DNA of 64,000 bases, taken from contig MKSU01000004.1 of assembly GCA_001897375.1 (NCBI GenBank), positions 275,603 through 339,602 on the forward strand. The letters run 5' to 3'. The stretch's first letter is position 1, and each line of letters starts with the position of its first letter. A program made the position numbers and the translations under genes. The stretch is from Sphingomonas sp. 67-36 (GTDB lineage Bacteria; Pseudomonadota; Alphaproteobacteria; Sphingomonadales; Sphingomonadaceae). Below, piece by piece: positions 29,393-38,672 of this stretch. Below the pieces are notes generated by a model. That model searched no databases and had not been told where the DNA came from. It saw nothing but the letters and a program-made list of their open reading frames with translations.

Positions 29393-30142
29393 ATGGCTAA
29401 CTGGTCCGACCCCCGGCCGACCGCCGCCCCGTTCGGGACGAGCGCCGCCGATACGCGCGGTGCCGCGTATGACGCGGGTCTCCGGTCTTACATGCTGTCG
29501 GTCTATAATTACATGGCATCGGGCGTGTTGCTGACCGGGATCGTGGCGCTGCTGTTCGCCAGCGGCGGACGCGACAGCCTGGCCGCGCAGGTGTTCATGG
29601 CGCCCGGCATCCTGAAATATGTCGTGATCTTCTCGCCGCTCGCCTTCATCATGGTGCTGAACTTCGGGCTGAACCGCCTGTCGACCGGCGCGGCGCAGAT
29701 GATCTTCTGGGCCTTCGCCGCCGTGATGGGCGTGTCGATGTCGACGATCTTCCTCGTCTATACCGGCACCTCGATCGCCATCACCTTCTTCGCCACCGCC
29801 GTCGCCTTCCTGTCGCTCAGCCTCTACGGCTATTCGACCAAGCGCGACCTATCCGGCTTCGGCACGTTCCTGATCATGGGCGTGGTCGGCATCATCGTCG
29901 CCTCGCTGCTCAACCTGTTCTTCAAGTCGCCCGCGATGGCGATGGTGATCAGCGCGATCGGCGTGCTGCTGTTCGCCGGCCTCACCGCCTATGACACGCA
30001 GCGGATCAAGAGCATGTACGCCTATGTCGCCGGCACCGACATGGTCGGCAAGATGGTCATCATGGGCGCGCTGTCGCTCTATCTCGACTTCGTCAACATG
30101 TTCCAGTTCCTGCTCTCCTTCATGGGCAGCAACCGCAACTGA
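29393..30142 (+). CDS. Bax inhibitor-1/YccA family membrane protein
   Basis: A 249-residue polytopic inner-membrane protein with a ~28-residue hydrophilic N-terminus and about seven transmembrane helices. The Bax-inhibitor-1 family signature GLTAYDTQRIKSMY, with the paired acidic residues of the pH sensor/channel, is near residues 198–211, and the C-terminus is LYLDFVNMFQFLL, also typical. Bacterial relatives include YccA, a modulator of FtsH, and calcium-leak channels. ATG at 29393 with AAGGAG ten bases upstream. A strong terminator follows, so the gene appears monocistronic. Confidence 0.9.
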   Translation: MANWSDPRPTAAPFGTSAADTRGAAYDAGLRSYMLSVYNYMASGVLLTGIVALLFASGGRDSLAAQVFMAPGILKYVVIFSPLAFIMVLNFGLNRLSTGAAQMIFWAFAAVMGVSMSTIFLVYTGTSIAITFFATAVAFLSLSLYGYSTKRDLSGFGTFLIMGVVGIIVASLLNLFFKSPAMAMVISAIGVLLFAGLTAYDTQRIKSMYAYVAGTDMVGKMVIMGALSLYLDFVNMFQFLLSFMGSNRN

Positions 30143-30164
30143 TCGCGGCGAAGCGCTGAAAGAC

Positions 30165-30199
30165 AGGCCCGGCGGGGAAACCTGCCGGGCCTTCTTTTT
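30165..30199 (+). terminator. intrinsic terminator of the Bax-inhibitor-like gene
   Basis: A nine-base-pair perfect G+C-rich stem (AGGCCCGGC … GCCGGGCCT) begins 23 bases after the stop codon and is followed by TCTTTTT. Confidence 0.88.
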
Positions 30200-30230
30200 G
30201 GGACGGGGGCAGCGCGGCGGCTACCGATCG

Positions 30231-30238
30231 TTAACCAT
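30231..30238 (+). promoter_or_regulatory. CtrA-like half-site upstream of the PilZ gene
   Basis: TTAACCAT, an exact match to the CtrA half-site described in Caulobacter, lies 39 bases before the PilZ start. A single half-site is weak evidence by itself. Confidence 0.25.
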
Positions 30239-30277
30239 GTCGTGTCAGGGTGGCGGCTCGCAACAGGGACCGTATCG

Positions 30278-30586
30278 ATGACCGCCCGCGCCAAGCCCAA
30301 GGATGCCCGTCGCGCACCGCGTTCGCCGGTCGAGTGCCGCGCGACCGCGCGCGTCGCCGTCTCGGTCGAACTGCTCGATGCGTCGGTCAACGGCCTCCGC
30401 GCGCGGTTGTCGATTCCGCTGCCGGTCGGCACCACGCTGAAGATGGGGTTGCCGGGCGGGGTGCAGCGCCACGCGCGCATCATCTGGAGCACCGATGGGG
30501 AGATCGGTTGCGAGTTCCTCGCGTCGCTGTCGAGCGAGGAACTGGAGTTGCTGCTCGCCGCGACGCCGGACGCGCGCCCGCGCTGA
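30278..30586 (+). CDS. PilZ domain protein
   Basis: A small 102-residue protein consisting of one PilZ domain, the c-di-GMP receptor fold. The two binding motifs are present: the Arg motif with R11-R12-A-P-R15 and D34-A-S36-V-N-G39 (D/NxSxxG). It should therefore be able to bind c-di-GMP. ATG at 30278 was preferred over the GTG-initiated longer frame at 30242, because the family begins just before the Arg motif. It lies alone between a terminator and the bkd operon. An EAL-domain protein (44086) in the same window could influence its ligand level. Confidence 0.85.
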   Translation: MTARAKPKDARRAPRSPVECRATARVAVSVELLDASVNGLRARLSIPLPVGTTLKMGLPGGVQRHARIIWSTDGEIGCEFLASLSSEELELLLAATPDARPR

Positions 30587-30672
30587 TCTCCGCGCCGCCC
30601 GCGACCGCCGCGGGCATCATTGTCGAAGCTCTGGAAGCCGTTTTGCGCTATACAATTGCGCGCTGCCGCCAG

Positions 30673-32040
<1,368 letters not shown>

Positions 32041-32041
<1 letters not shown>

Positions 32042-33105
32042 TGCGAGTGGCAGAGGTTATCGAGAGCGAAGCGGGCGCCGGGACCGGTGACATTGCCCGC
32101 ATGAACATGATCCAGGCGATCAACTCCGCGCTGGACGTGATGATGGCGCGCGACGACGCGATCGTCGTGATGGGCGAGGACGTGGGCTATTTCGGCGGCG
32201 TGTTCCGCGCCACCGCCGGCCTCCAGAAGAAATACGGCAAGACCCGCGTGTTCGACACGCCGATCACCGAATGCGGCATCATCGGCGTCGCGGTGGGGAT
32301 GGGCGCCTATGGTCTGCGCCCCGTGCCGGAGATCCAGTTCGCGGATTATATCTATCCCGCGCTCGATCAGCTTGTCAGCGAGGCGGCGCGGTTGCGCTAC
32401 CGCTCCGATGGCGAGTTCATCGCGCCGCTCACGGTACGCTCGCCGTTCGGCGGCGGCATCTTCGGCGGACAGACGCACTCGCAATCGCCGGAAGGCATCT
32501 TCACCCATGTCTCCGGGCTCAAGACGGTGATCCCGTCGACGCCCTATGATGCCAAGGGCCTGCTGATCGCCGCGATCGAGGACAATGATCCGGTCATCTT
32601 CTTCGAGCCGAAGCGCATTTACAACGGCCCGTTCAACGGCCATTGGGACCGCCCCGCGGAGAATTGGTCGAAGCATCCGGCGGGCGCGGTGCCGACGGGT
32701 TATTACCGCATCCCGCTGGGCAAGGCGAACGTGGTGCGGGAGGGCGAGGCGGTGACGATCCTCGCTTACGGCACGATGGTCCACGTCTGCCTGAACGTGG
32801 TGGCGGAGGCGGGGGTCGATGCGGAGGTGATCGACCTGCGCACGCTCGTCCCGCTCGATATCGAGACCATCGAGGAATCGGTGCGCAAGACGGGGCGCTG
32901 CCTGATCGTCCATGAGGCGACGCGCACCTCCGGCTTCGGCGCGGAGCTTTCCGCGCTGGTGCAGGAACGCTGCTTCTACCATCTGGAAGCGCCGATCGAA
33001 CGTGTCACCGGGTTCGACACACCCTATCCGCACAGCCTCGAATGGGCCTATTTCCCGGGGCCGGTGCGGATCGGCCAGGCGCTCAAGAAGATTCTGAAGG
33101 ATTGA
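32041..33105 (+). CDS. bkdA2: branched-chain 2-oxoacid dehydrogenase E1 component, beta subunit
   Basis: Partner of E1α, contributing the other half of the TPP site. It has 354 residues. Typical segments are NMIQAINSALDVMM, GEDVGYFGGVFRAT, FDTPITECGIIGVAVGMG and the C-terminal transketolase-C domain with LRTLVPLDIETI and HEATRTSGFGAEL. The ATG at 32041 overlaps the E1α stop; a GTG two codons downstream is also possible. The E2 gene follows after five bases. Confidence 0.94.
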
Positions 33106-33110
33106 CGAGG

Positions 33111-34397
33111 ATGGCGCGTTTCAACTTCCGCCTGCCCGATATCGGCGAAGGCATTTCCGAGGCCGAGATCGTCGCGTGGCACGTCAAGGTCGGCGACCGG
33201 GTCGAGGAGGACCAGCAGATCGCCGACATGATGACCGACAAGGCGACGGTCGAGATGGAAAGCCCGGTCGCGGGCACCGTCGTCGAGCTGGCCGGCGAGG
33301 TCGGCGATCAGGTGTCGATCGGTTCGACTTTGGTGGTGATCGAGATCGACGGCGAGGAGGAAGCGGCCGTCGAGATCGAGGAGGAGACGCCGGGCGTGGC
33401 GGTGGTTGAGCCGGTTGCGGTGGTGGAGAGCGTCTCGCACCCGGAACTCGCCGCTCCGGCTCCTGTCGAGGCCGCTCCGGCGCCCGCCGACAGCGTGGAG
33501 CGTCCTTCGCCGAAGGAGGAGACGCCTGCGGCTCCCCACGTCCTCGCATCCCCCGCCGTTCGCGCCCGAGCGCGCGATCTCGGCATCGACCTCGCGCAGG
33601 TGAAGCCGGCGGAGGGCGATCGCGTCCGCCATTCCGATCTCGACGCCTATCTGCGTTACGCCTCGGGGCAGGGCTATCTGGCACCTCACGCCAGCCGCGC
33701 GCGGGCGGACGAGCAGATCAAGGTGATCGGGATGCGCCGCCGCATCGCCGAGAACATGGCCGCGTCGAAGCGCCATATCCCGCATTTCACCTATGTCGAC
33801 GAGATCGACGTGACCGAATTGGAGCGAGTCCGCGCCGATCTCAACGCGACGCGTGGGAACCGGCCGAAGCTGACGATGTTGCCGCTGCTGATCGTCGCGA
33901 TCTGTCGCAGCCTGCCGCAATTCCCGATGCTCAACGCGCGTTACGACGATGAGGCGGGCGTGGTGACGCGCTCGGGCCGCGTCCATCTCGGCATGGCGAC
34001 GCAGACCGATGCGGGCCTCACCGTGCCGGTGATCCGCGACGCGCAGGACAGGAACGTCTGGCAGCTCGCGGCCGAGATAACCCGGCTGGCCGATGCCGCG
34101 CGCGCCTCCAAGCTGAAGCCGGAGGAACTGGGCGGTGGCACGATCACCGTCACCAGCCTCGGCCCGCTCGGCGGCATCGCGACCACGCCGGTCATCAACC
34201 GGCCGGAAGTGGCGATCATCGGCCCGAATAAGATCGTCGAGCGCCCGGTGTTCCATGGCGACGATATCGTGCGGGCGAAGCTGATGAACCTGTCGATCAG
34301 CTGCGACCATCGCGTCGTCGATGGCTGGGACGCGGCGAACTACGTCCAGGCGCTCAAGAAGCTGCTCGAAACCCCGGTGTTGCTGTTCGCGGATTGA
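33111..34397 (+). CDS. bkdB: branched-chain 2-oxoacid dehydrogenase E2 (dihydrolipoyl acyltransferase)
   Basis: Core of the complex: carries the acyl group on lipoate and transfers it to CoA. It has 428 residues. A single N-terminal lipoyl domain has the lipoylated lysine at K44 (MTDKATVEME). A long Ala/Pro/Glu linker leads to an E1/E3-binding domain (about 142–178, SPAVRARARDLGIDLAQV), a second linker and the catalytic domain. Catalytic His400 and Asp404 are in CDHRVVDG. A GAGG sequence precedes the ATG. A G+C-rich hairpin after the stop probably ends the operon. Confidence 0.95.
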   Translation: MARFNFRLPDIGEGISEAEIVAWHVKVGDRVEEDQQIADMMTDKATVEMESPVAGTVVELAGEVGDQVSIGSTLVVIEIDGEEEAAVEIEEETPGVAVVEPVAVVESVSHPELAAPAPVEAAPAPADSVERPSPKEETPAAPHVLASPAVRARARDLGIDLAQVKPAEGDRVRHSDLDAYLRYASGQGYLAPHASRARADEQIKVIGMRRRIAENMAASKRHIPHFTYVDEIDVTELERVRADLNATRGNRPKLTMLPLLIVAICRSLPQFPMLNARYDDEAGVVTRSGRVHLGMATQTDAGLTVPVIRDAQDRNVWQLAAEITRLADAARASKLKPEELGGGTITVTSLGPLGGIATTPVINRPEVAIIGPNKIVERPVFHGDDIVRAKLMNLSISCDHRVVDGWDAANYVQALKKLLETPVLLFAD

Positions 34398-34405
34398 TCG
34401 TGCCG

Positions 34406-34435
34406 GGCGCCGGCCGCGGGTGAGCCGCCGGCGCC
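34406..34435 (+). terminator. hairpin after the bkd operon
   Basis: A nine-base-pair perfect stem (GGCGCCGGC … GCCGGCGCC, 12-base loop) begins nine bases after the E2 stop. It lacks a T-tract, so it may work with Rho or as an mRNA end stabiliser. Confidence 0.5.
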
Positions 34436-34443
34436 TGCCGATC

Positions 34444-34587
34444 CTATACCCTGCGGCCGGTGAAAAGCTGGACCAGCCCGACCACCAGCGCGACGATCAG
34501 CAGGATGTGGATCAGCCCGCCCGCGATGTGCAGGCTGAAACCGAGCAGCCACAGGATCAGCAGAATTACGACAATGGTCCAGAGCAT
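34444..34587 (-). CDS. Lmo0937-family small membrane protein
   Basis: A 47-residue protein: MLWTIVVILLILWLLGF then a second hydrophobic helix (HILLIVALVVGLVQL) and a basic end. This is the typical sequence of the Lmo0937 family of stress-associated micro-proteins with two membrane helices. The ATG at 34587 has GGAGAGGA upstream; a longer frame reaching 34647 includes the promoter and is rejected. A perfect EcfG-type promoter precedes it, so it is probably part of the general stress response. The molecular function is unknown. Confidence 0.82.
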   Translation of the reverse strand: MLWTIVVILLILWLLGFSLHIAGGLIHILLIVALVVGLVQLFTGRRV

Positions 34588-34619
34588 CGTTTTTCCTCTC
34601 CATCTGGAATGGAGAAGAG

Positions 34620-34645
34620 AACGTGCGTCATGTCGAAACCGTTCC
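34620..34645 (-). promoter_or_regulatory. EcfG-type general-stress promoter
   Basis: On the minus strand GGAAC (34645–34641), a 17-base spacer and CGTT (34623–34620) match the alphaproteobacterial EcfG promoter consensus (GGAAC-N16/17-CGTT). The predicted transcript start near 34613 gives a ~25-base leader with a Shine–Dalgarno sequence for the Lmo0937-family gene. Confidence 0.75.
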
Positions 34646-34662
34646 AAAGCGTGATTGACCGC

Positions 34663-35346
34663 TCAGCGGAACGACAGGTTGATGCTGGCCGTGGCGGCGT
34701 GATCGCTCCCGCCAGCCGCGCCGGTGGCGAAGCGATACTGGTTGAGATAACCCAGCTCGACATTCACGCCCTTCGCGACCGGCGTATAGAGCGCTAGCGC
34801 GTTACGCATTCGATCCTCGCCAGCGATCGTCTGGAAGGCGTTGCGGTTGAGGTTGATGAAGCTCTCATGGCTGAACGCAATGCCGGTCGCGCCCTGTGCG
34901 TGCAGCGGCACGGCGATGCGGACGAACGGGCGGACCCGCCAGCCGGTGCCGTCCACTCCGTCGCGCCAGCGTTGTTCGGTGCGTAGCCGCAGCATCGCTC
35001 TCGCGGGGCCGACGCGGATGTCCTCCAGCGTCACCTGCTCGCGCGCGCGGCGTTCCATCGCGGCGAGACGGCCGCCGTCATAGGTCGGATCATGGGTATA
35101 GCCGGCCCAGACGGTGAGCCGCGGCGCGAGGCGATAGCCCAGAAGCGAATTGCTCTCGATCTCCGACAGGCCCGCGCGATTGTCGCTCAGCCGGACGATG
35201 ACTTCCTGCGAGAAACGCCAGCGGTCGCCGATCCGCACCGTGGCGGCGCCGGTCAGCCATAGCTGCGCATCGTCGCGGGCGAGTACCCGCGTCGGGCAGG
35301 CCGCCATCGCCACGCCGAACATGCAACAGGCGGCCATTATGCGCAT
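34663..35346 (-). CDS. DUF2490 family outer-membrane β-barrel-like protein
   Basis: A 227-residue exported protein. A signal peptide is visible (MRIMAACCMFGVAMAACPTR with likely cleavage after VLA), followed by ~200 residues of alternating strands typical of DUF2490: LWLTGAATVRIGDRWRFSQE, LLGYRLAPRLTVWAGYTHDP, and RTEQRWRDGVDGTGWRVRPF. It ends in SINLSFR with a terminal aromatic, which fits an outer-membrane barrel. The exact start is uncertain (35346 or 35337). The start at 35346 lies inside a perfect 10+10 inverted repeat. Function unknown. Divergent from the ArsR operon. Confidence 0.78.
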   Translation of the reverse strand: MRIMAACCMFGVAMAACPTRVLARDDAQLWLTGAATVRIGDRWRFSQEVIVRLSDNRAGLSEIESNSLLGYRLAPRLTVWAGYTHDPTYDGGRLAAMERRAREQVTLEDIRVGPARAMLRLRTEQRWRDGVDGTGWRVRPFVRIAVPLHAQGATGIAFSHESFINLNRNAFQTIAGEDRMRNALALYTPVAKGVNVELGYLNQYRFATGAAGGSDHAATASINLSFR

Positions 35347-35362
35347 CGGCTGGCCGATGCGC
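35341..35362. repeat. inverted repeat over the DUF2490 start codon
   Basis: GCGCATCGGC, two bases, then its exact complement: a 22-base element containing the start codon at 35346. In mRNA it could form a hairpin hiding the start codon; in DNA it could be an operator. Confidence 0.6.
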
Positions 35363-35412
35363 AGAATTATGACGCCGCCGCAACAAATCTCTGTCCAGGT
35401 GACCGGAAAAAA

Positions 35413-35469
35413 TTCAACCGATGGGTTTACAGTCCCGCGATGGCGACATATGTAAACCACATGGTTGAA
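35413..35469. promoter_or_regulatory. long interrupted palindrome, candidate ArsR operator
   Basis: TTCAACC-N4-GGTTTACA (35413–35431) is repeated in inverted orientation as TGTAAACC-N4-GGTTGAA (35451–35469), with a 19-base centre. Fifteen of 19 positions pair, in two blocks. It spans the start codon of the ArsR-type regulator and so is well placed for autorepression. Confidence 0.7.
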
Positions 35470-35784
35470 CAAAAGCTCGATCTCACCTTCGCCGCGCTGG
35501 CAGATCCGACCAGGCGGGCGATGCTGGCGGCGCTGCGCGGCGGGGAGCGCTCGATCGGCGATCTCGCCGCGCCTCATGCGATGACCTTCGCCGGCGCCGC
35601 CAAGCACGTCGGCGTCCTCGCGCGCGCCGGGCTGATCGAGCGGCGCAAGGTGGGGCGACAGCAGCTTTGCCGGCTTAAGGCGGAGCGTTTCGCCGAAGCG
35701 GAGGCGTGGCTGGCCGAATGGACGCGCTTCTGGAACCACCAGCTCGACGCGCTGGAAGCCGCGTTGCGGGAGGATCAGGAATGA
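35440..35784 (+). CDS. ArsR-family winged-helix transcriptional regulator
   Basis: A 114-residue regulator of the ArsR subtype usually paired with SRPBCC proteins (FAALADPTRRAMLAALRGGE, then the recognition-helix region MTFAGAAKHVGVLARAGLIERRKVGRQQL). No Cys-based metal site is visible, so it is probably not a metal sensor. Two starts are possible: ATG 35440 and ATG 35461 (the latter giving MVEQKLDLTF); neither has a clear Shine–Dalgarno sequence. The operator palindrome covers both. It overlaps the next gene (ATGA), forming a three-gene operon. Confidence 0.88.
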   Translation: MATYVNHMVEQKLDLTFAALADPTRRAMLAALRGGERSIGDLAAPHAMTFAGAAKHVGVLARAGLIERRKVGRQQLCRLKAERFAEAEAWLAEWTRFWNHQLDALEAALREDQE

Positions 35785-36224
35785 ACGGGCCGGTGACGCT
35801 CACGGTGACGCGCGATTTCGTGGCCTCGCCCGAACGGGTGTTCGATGCGTGGCTCGACCCGGTCGTGGCGCGGCGATTCCTGTTCGCGACGTCGGGTGGC
35901 GAGATGCTCACCTGCGAGATCGATGCCCGTGTCGGCGGATCGGCGCTGATCGTCGAGCGGCGACCGGCCGGGGATGCGCGTCACCGCCTGCGCTTCGAGG
36001 TGATCGAGCGGCCGGGGCGGCTCGTGTTCCTGTTCGGCGCCGATCCCGCGCCGGAGGGCGAATGGACGCGTGTGACGATCGGGATCACGCCGCTTGGCGC
36101 GGGCGCGCGTCTGACGCTGACGCACGAGATGGACCCACAATGGGCCGCCTATGCCGATCGCACGCGCGAGGGCTGGGCAATGATCCTGCAATCACTGGAG
36201 AGGAACCTGAACGACCATGGCTGA
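35781..36224 (+). CDS. SRPBCC (AHSA1-like) domain protein
   Basis: A 147-residue START/AHSA1-like protein, a hydrophobic-cavity fold. Typical features are the opening strand-helix TVTRDFVASPERVFDAWLDP, the GGEM…VGGSALIVERR strands and the C-terminal helix REGWAMILQSLERNL. The ATG overlaps the regulator's stop (ATGA) and the next SRPBCC gene overlaps this one by eight bases. Proteins of this type in ArsR operons are ligand-binding or stress proteins; the ligand is unknown. Confidence 0.85.
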   Translation: MNGPVTLTVTRDFVASPERVFDAWLDPVVARRFLFATSGGEMLTCEIDARVGGSALIVERRPAGDARHRLRFEVIERPGRLVFLFGADPAPEGEWTRVTIGITPLGAGARLTLTHEMDPQWAAYADRTREGWAMILQSLERNLNDHG

Positions 36225-36738
36225 CCTTATCACCGCGCGGGAATTGCGCTTCGAACGCCTGCTGGCCGCGCCGGTCGACAAGGTGTGGCAATATCTGGTC
36301 GACCCCGAACTGCGCGCGCGCTGGTTCATGGCCGGGCCGAGCGATATCCGGCCCGGCGGCACGATCGGATTCACGATGGCGCACGAGAATCTGTCGGACG
36401 GGCCGGTGGCGACGCCGGAGCGTTTCGCCGGGAAAAGCGGGCACCAATGGAGCGAGCGCGTGCTGCGCGTCGAGCCGCCGCATCTGCTTGCCTTTACCTG
36501 GGACAATGGCGAGGCGGGGGAGGTGACGATCACCCTGACGCCGGAAGGCGACCGGACGCGGCTGTTGCTGCATCACAACGGGCTGCGCGGCGCGAGCGAC
36601 GCGGCGAGCTTCGGTGGCGGCTGGGGCGCGCATCTGGCGGTGCTGGAGCGCCGCGTTGCCGGGGAGAAGGTGCCGGACTTCTGGCAGCTTCACGCCGAAG
36701 CCGAGGAGCGGGCGAAGCAGGCGGTAGGCGTCGCCTGA
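36217..36738 (+). CDS. SRPBCC (AHSA1-like) domain protein, second paralogue
   Basis: A 173-residue relative of the preceding gene: LRFERLLAAPVDKVWQYLVDPELRARWFMAG opens the SRPBCC fold and GGWGAHLAVLERRVAGEK forms the long C-terminal helix. It starts eight bases before the end of the previous gene, so the pair and the ArsR regulator form one translation-coupled operon. The two SRPBCC proteins are clearly different sequences, so they may form a heteromer or bind different ligands (inference). Confidence 0.85.
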   Translation: MADLITARELRFERLLAAPVDKVWQYLVDPELRARWFMAGPSDIRPGGTIGFTMAHENLSDGPVATPERFAGKSGHQWSERVLRVEPPHLLAFTWDNGEAGEVTITLTPEGDRTRLLLHHNGLRGASDAASFGGGWGAHLAVLERRVAGEKVPDFWQLHAEAEERAKQAVGVA

Positions 36739-36751
36739 GCGCCATTGCGGG

Positions 36752-37447
36752 TCAGGCGGCCAGCGCCGCCTCGGCCTGCGTAAGCGCCTTGGGATCGTCC
36801 ACGTCGAGCCACCAGGCATCGCCGATATCGGTGACGCGCGCGTCGCCCGTCGCGGCGAGCGCCTCCACCCCGGCGGAGATCGATCCGCTGCCGCCCGCCG
36901 CGATGCTGGCGCGCAGCGCGTCGTGGAAGCGACCGTCGACCGCGAACACGCCGCAATCGAACGCATCGTAATCGGGGAGATGCTTGCCGATCGCGACGAT
37001 CCGGTCGCCGTTGGTGCGGACCCGCGTCACGTCGTCGAGATCGACCAGCGGATTGTCCAGCCGCCGGTCGATCGCCAGCGTCAGCGGCGCATCCGGCGCG
37101 GCGATGGCGCGCGCGACGATCGCCGGATCGAACAGATGGTCGGCCATCATCAGCAGATGCCGCTCCGGCCCGATCGCATCGGCGCCGGTCAGCACCGAAT
37201 GGCCGTTGGCGAGGGACCAGTCAGCGGTGCGGACGCAGGCGATCGCCGGATCGAGCGCGCGGAGATAGCTCTCCAGCGCCTCACCCTCATGCCCGGTGAC
37301 GACGGTGAAGCCGCTCGCGCCGCCGGCACGCGCCGCCGCGATGACGCGCGCGATCAGCGGCACGCCAGCGACGGGGGTCAGCGGTTTGGAGGGGGACACC
37401 GCGCGCAGCCGGCTGCCATAGCCGGCCGCGACGATGAGCGCCTTCAC
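36752..37447 (-). CDS. nucleotidyltransferase, probable CTP:inositol-1-phosphate cytidylyltransferase
   Basis: A 231-residue sugar-nucleotidyltransferase-fold enzyme. The nucleotide loop LIVAAGYGSRLR and Lys in SPSKPLTPVAGVPLI are intact. The segments VVTGHEGEALESYL, WSLANGHSVL and LLMMADHLFDP closely recall inositol-1-phosphate cytidylyltransferases (IPCT), in which an N-G-x-S and a D-H-x-x-x-x motif are characteristic. It starts at GTG 37447, overlapping the stop of ino1 (GTGA), so the two are co-translated. Likely reaction: CTP + L-myo-inositol 1-phosphate to CDP-inositol. The substrate is inferred from motif and neighbour; another sugar phosphate cannot be excluded. Confidence 0.78.
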   Translation of the reverse strand: MKALIVAAGYGSRLRAVSPSKPLTPVAGVPLIARVIAAARAGGASGFTVVTGHEGEALESYLRALDPAIACVRTADWSLANGHSVLTGADAIGPERHLLMMADHLFDPAIVARAIAAPDAPLTLAIDRRLDNPLVDLDDVTRVRTNGDRIVAIGKHLPDYDAFDCGVFAVDGRFHDALRASIAAGGSGSISAGVEALAATGDARVTDIGDAWWLDVDDPKALTQAEAALAA

Positions 37448-38550
37448 TCGGCGGCGAGCCGGGCGTCGGCGTGGATGAAGTCGTCGGTCATCTGCGCCGC
37501 GATATCGTCGGTATATTGCTCCGGCGGATGCTTGCAGAAGAAGGACGACGGGCCGGTCAGCGCGCCGGCGAGGCCGCGATCGAGGCCGAGCTTGCAGCAG
37601 CGGATCGCGTCCACCACCACGGCGGCGGAATTGGGGCTGTCCTCCACCGACAGGCGCAGTTCGAGGTTCATCGGCACGTCGCCGAACAGATTGCCCTCGA
37701 GGCGCAGGAAGCACAGCTTGTTGTCGTGCAGCCACGGGATGTAGTCGGACGGGCCGACGTGGATATTCTCGTCCGCCAGCCGCTCGGCGAGCACGGCCTG
37801 CACGGCCTCCGTCTTCGATTCCTTCTTGCTCGAAAGGCGGTTGCGGTCGAGCATGTTCATGAAGTCGGTGTTGCCGCCGGTGTTGAGCTGATAGGTGTGG
37901 TCGATCGTCACGCCGCGGCTCTTGAACAGGTTCGACAGGACGCGGTGGACGATCGTCGCGCCGACCTGCGCCTTCACGTCGTCGCCGATGATCGGCAGCC
38001 CGGCCCGGGCGAAGCGCGCTTCCCATTCCGGGTTGGACGCGATGAACACCGGCATGCAGTTCACCACCGCAAGCCCCGCCTCCAGCGCGCATTCCATGTA
38101 GAATTCGGTCGCCTTCTGGCTGCCGACCGGCAGGAAATTGACGAGCACTTCCGCGCCCGAATCCTTCAGCGTGCGAATGATCGACGCGCGATCGGTGTCC
38201 GGCGTTCCGTCCACCTCGAAACCGCGATCGTTGGCGACGGTGAGCATATGGTCGGCCACGCCGTCCAGCTTCGCGCCCATCTGCACGATCGTGCCGGTTT
38301 TCGGCACCTCGGCGTGAAATACCTTGGTGCAGTTCGGCTTGGCGAAGATCGCCTCGCCCAGATCCAGCCCGACCTTGCGAGAATCGACGTCGAACGCGGC
38401 GACGAATTCGATGTCGCTGACCTTGTATCCACCGACGTCTTCATGGATCAGCCCGTGGGCGGTGTTGCCGGCGGAATAGTGATACTTGCCCTGCACCAGG
38501 CTGCTCGCGCAGTTGCCGACCCCGATGATGGCGACCTTGATCCTCGACAT
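37444..38550 (-). CDS. ino1: inositol-3-phosphate synthase
   Basis: NAD-dependent enzyme that converts glucose 6-phosphate to L-myo-inositol 1-phosphate (D-3-phosphate). It has 368 residues, the compact prokaryotic form. The Rossmann motif GVGNCASSL is at residues ~10–18. The conserved NTGGNTDFMNM, SKKESKTEAV, DYIPWLHDNK and LRLSVEDSPNSAAVV stretches, containing the catalytic Lys and Asp residues, are intact. First gene of a two-gene unit with the cytidylyltransferase, and divergent from a CDP-alcohol phosphatidyltransferase. Confidence 0.94.
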   Translation of the reverse strand: MSRIKVAIIGVGNCASSLVQGKYHYSAGNTAHGLIHEDVGGYKVSDIEFVAAFDVDSRKVGLDLGEAIFAKPNCTKVFHAEVPKTGTIVQMGAKLDGVADHMLTVANDRGFEVDGTPDTDRASIIRTLKDSGAEVLVNFLPVGSQKATEFYMECALEAGLAVVNCMPVFIASNPEWEARFARAGLPIIGDDVKAQVGATIVHRVLSNLFKSRGVTIDHTYQLNTGGNTDFMNMLDRNRLSSKKESKTEAVQAVLAERLADENIHVGPSDYIPWLHDNKLCFLRLEGNLFGDVPMNLELRLSVEDSPNSAAVVVDAIRCCKLGLDRGLAGALTGPSSFFCKHPPEQYTDDIAAQMTDDFIHADARLAAE

Positions 38551-38672
38551 TAAACCCCCGCTTTGCCGGCTGCGGCCGGCGGATGACTGATTAGCGTCAG
38601 TGTCGTGACAGATGCACGACGCCTGTCAAGCGATGGCAGCACCTGTTATTCGGCGGCAAAGGGGACTTCGCC

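Noticed and set aside
35440-35784. Metal-sensing ArsR regulator
   Set aside because: No Cys metal-binding motif (such as CxC) is present; the partner genes are SRPBCC proteins, not metal transporters.
36752-38092. Single 446-residue protein covering the cytidylyltransferase and part of ino1
   Set aside because: The upstream part is out of frame with ino1 coding; the GTG overlapping the ino1 stop gives the correct start of the nucleotidyltransferase.
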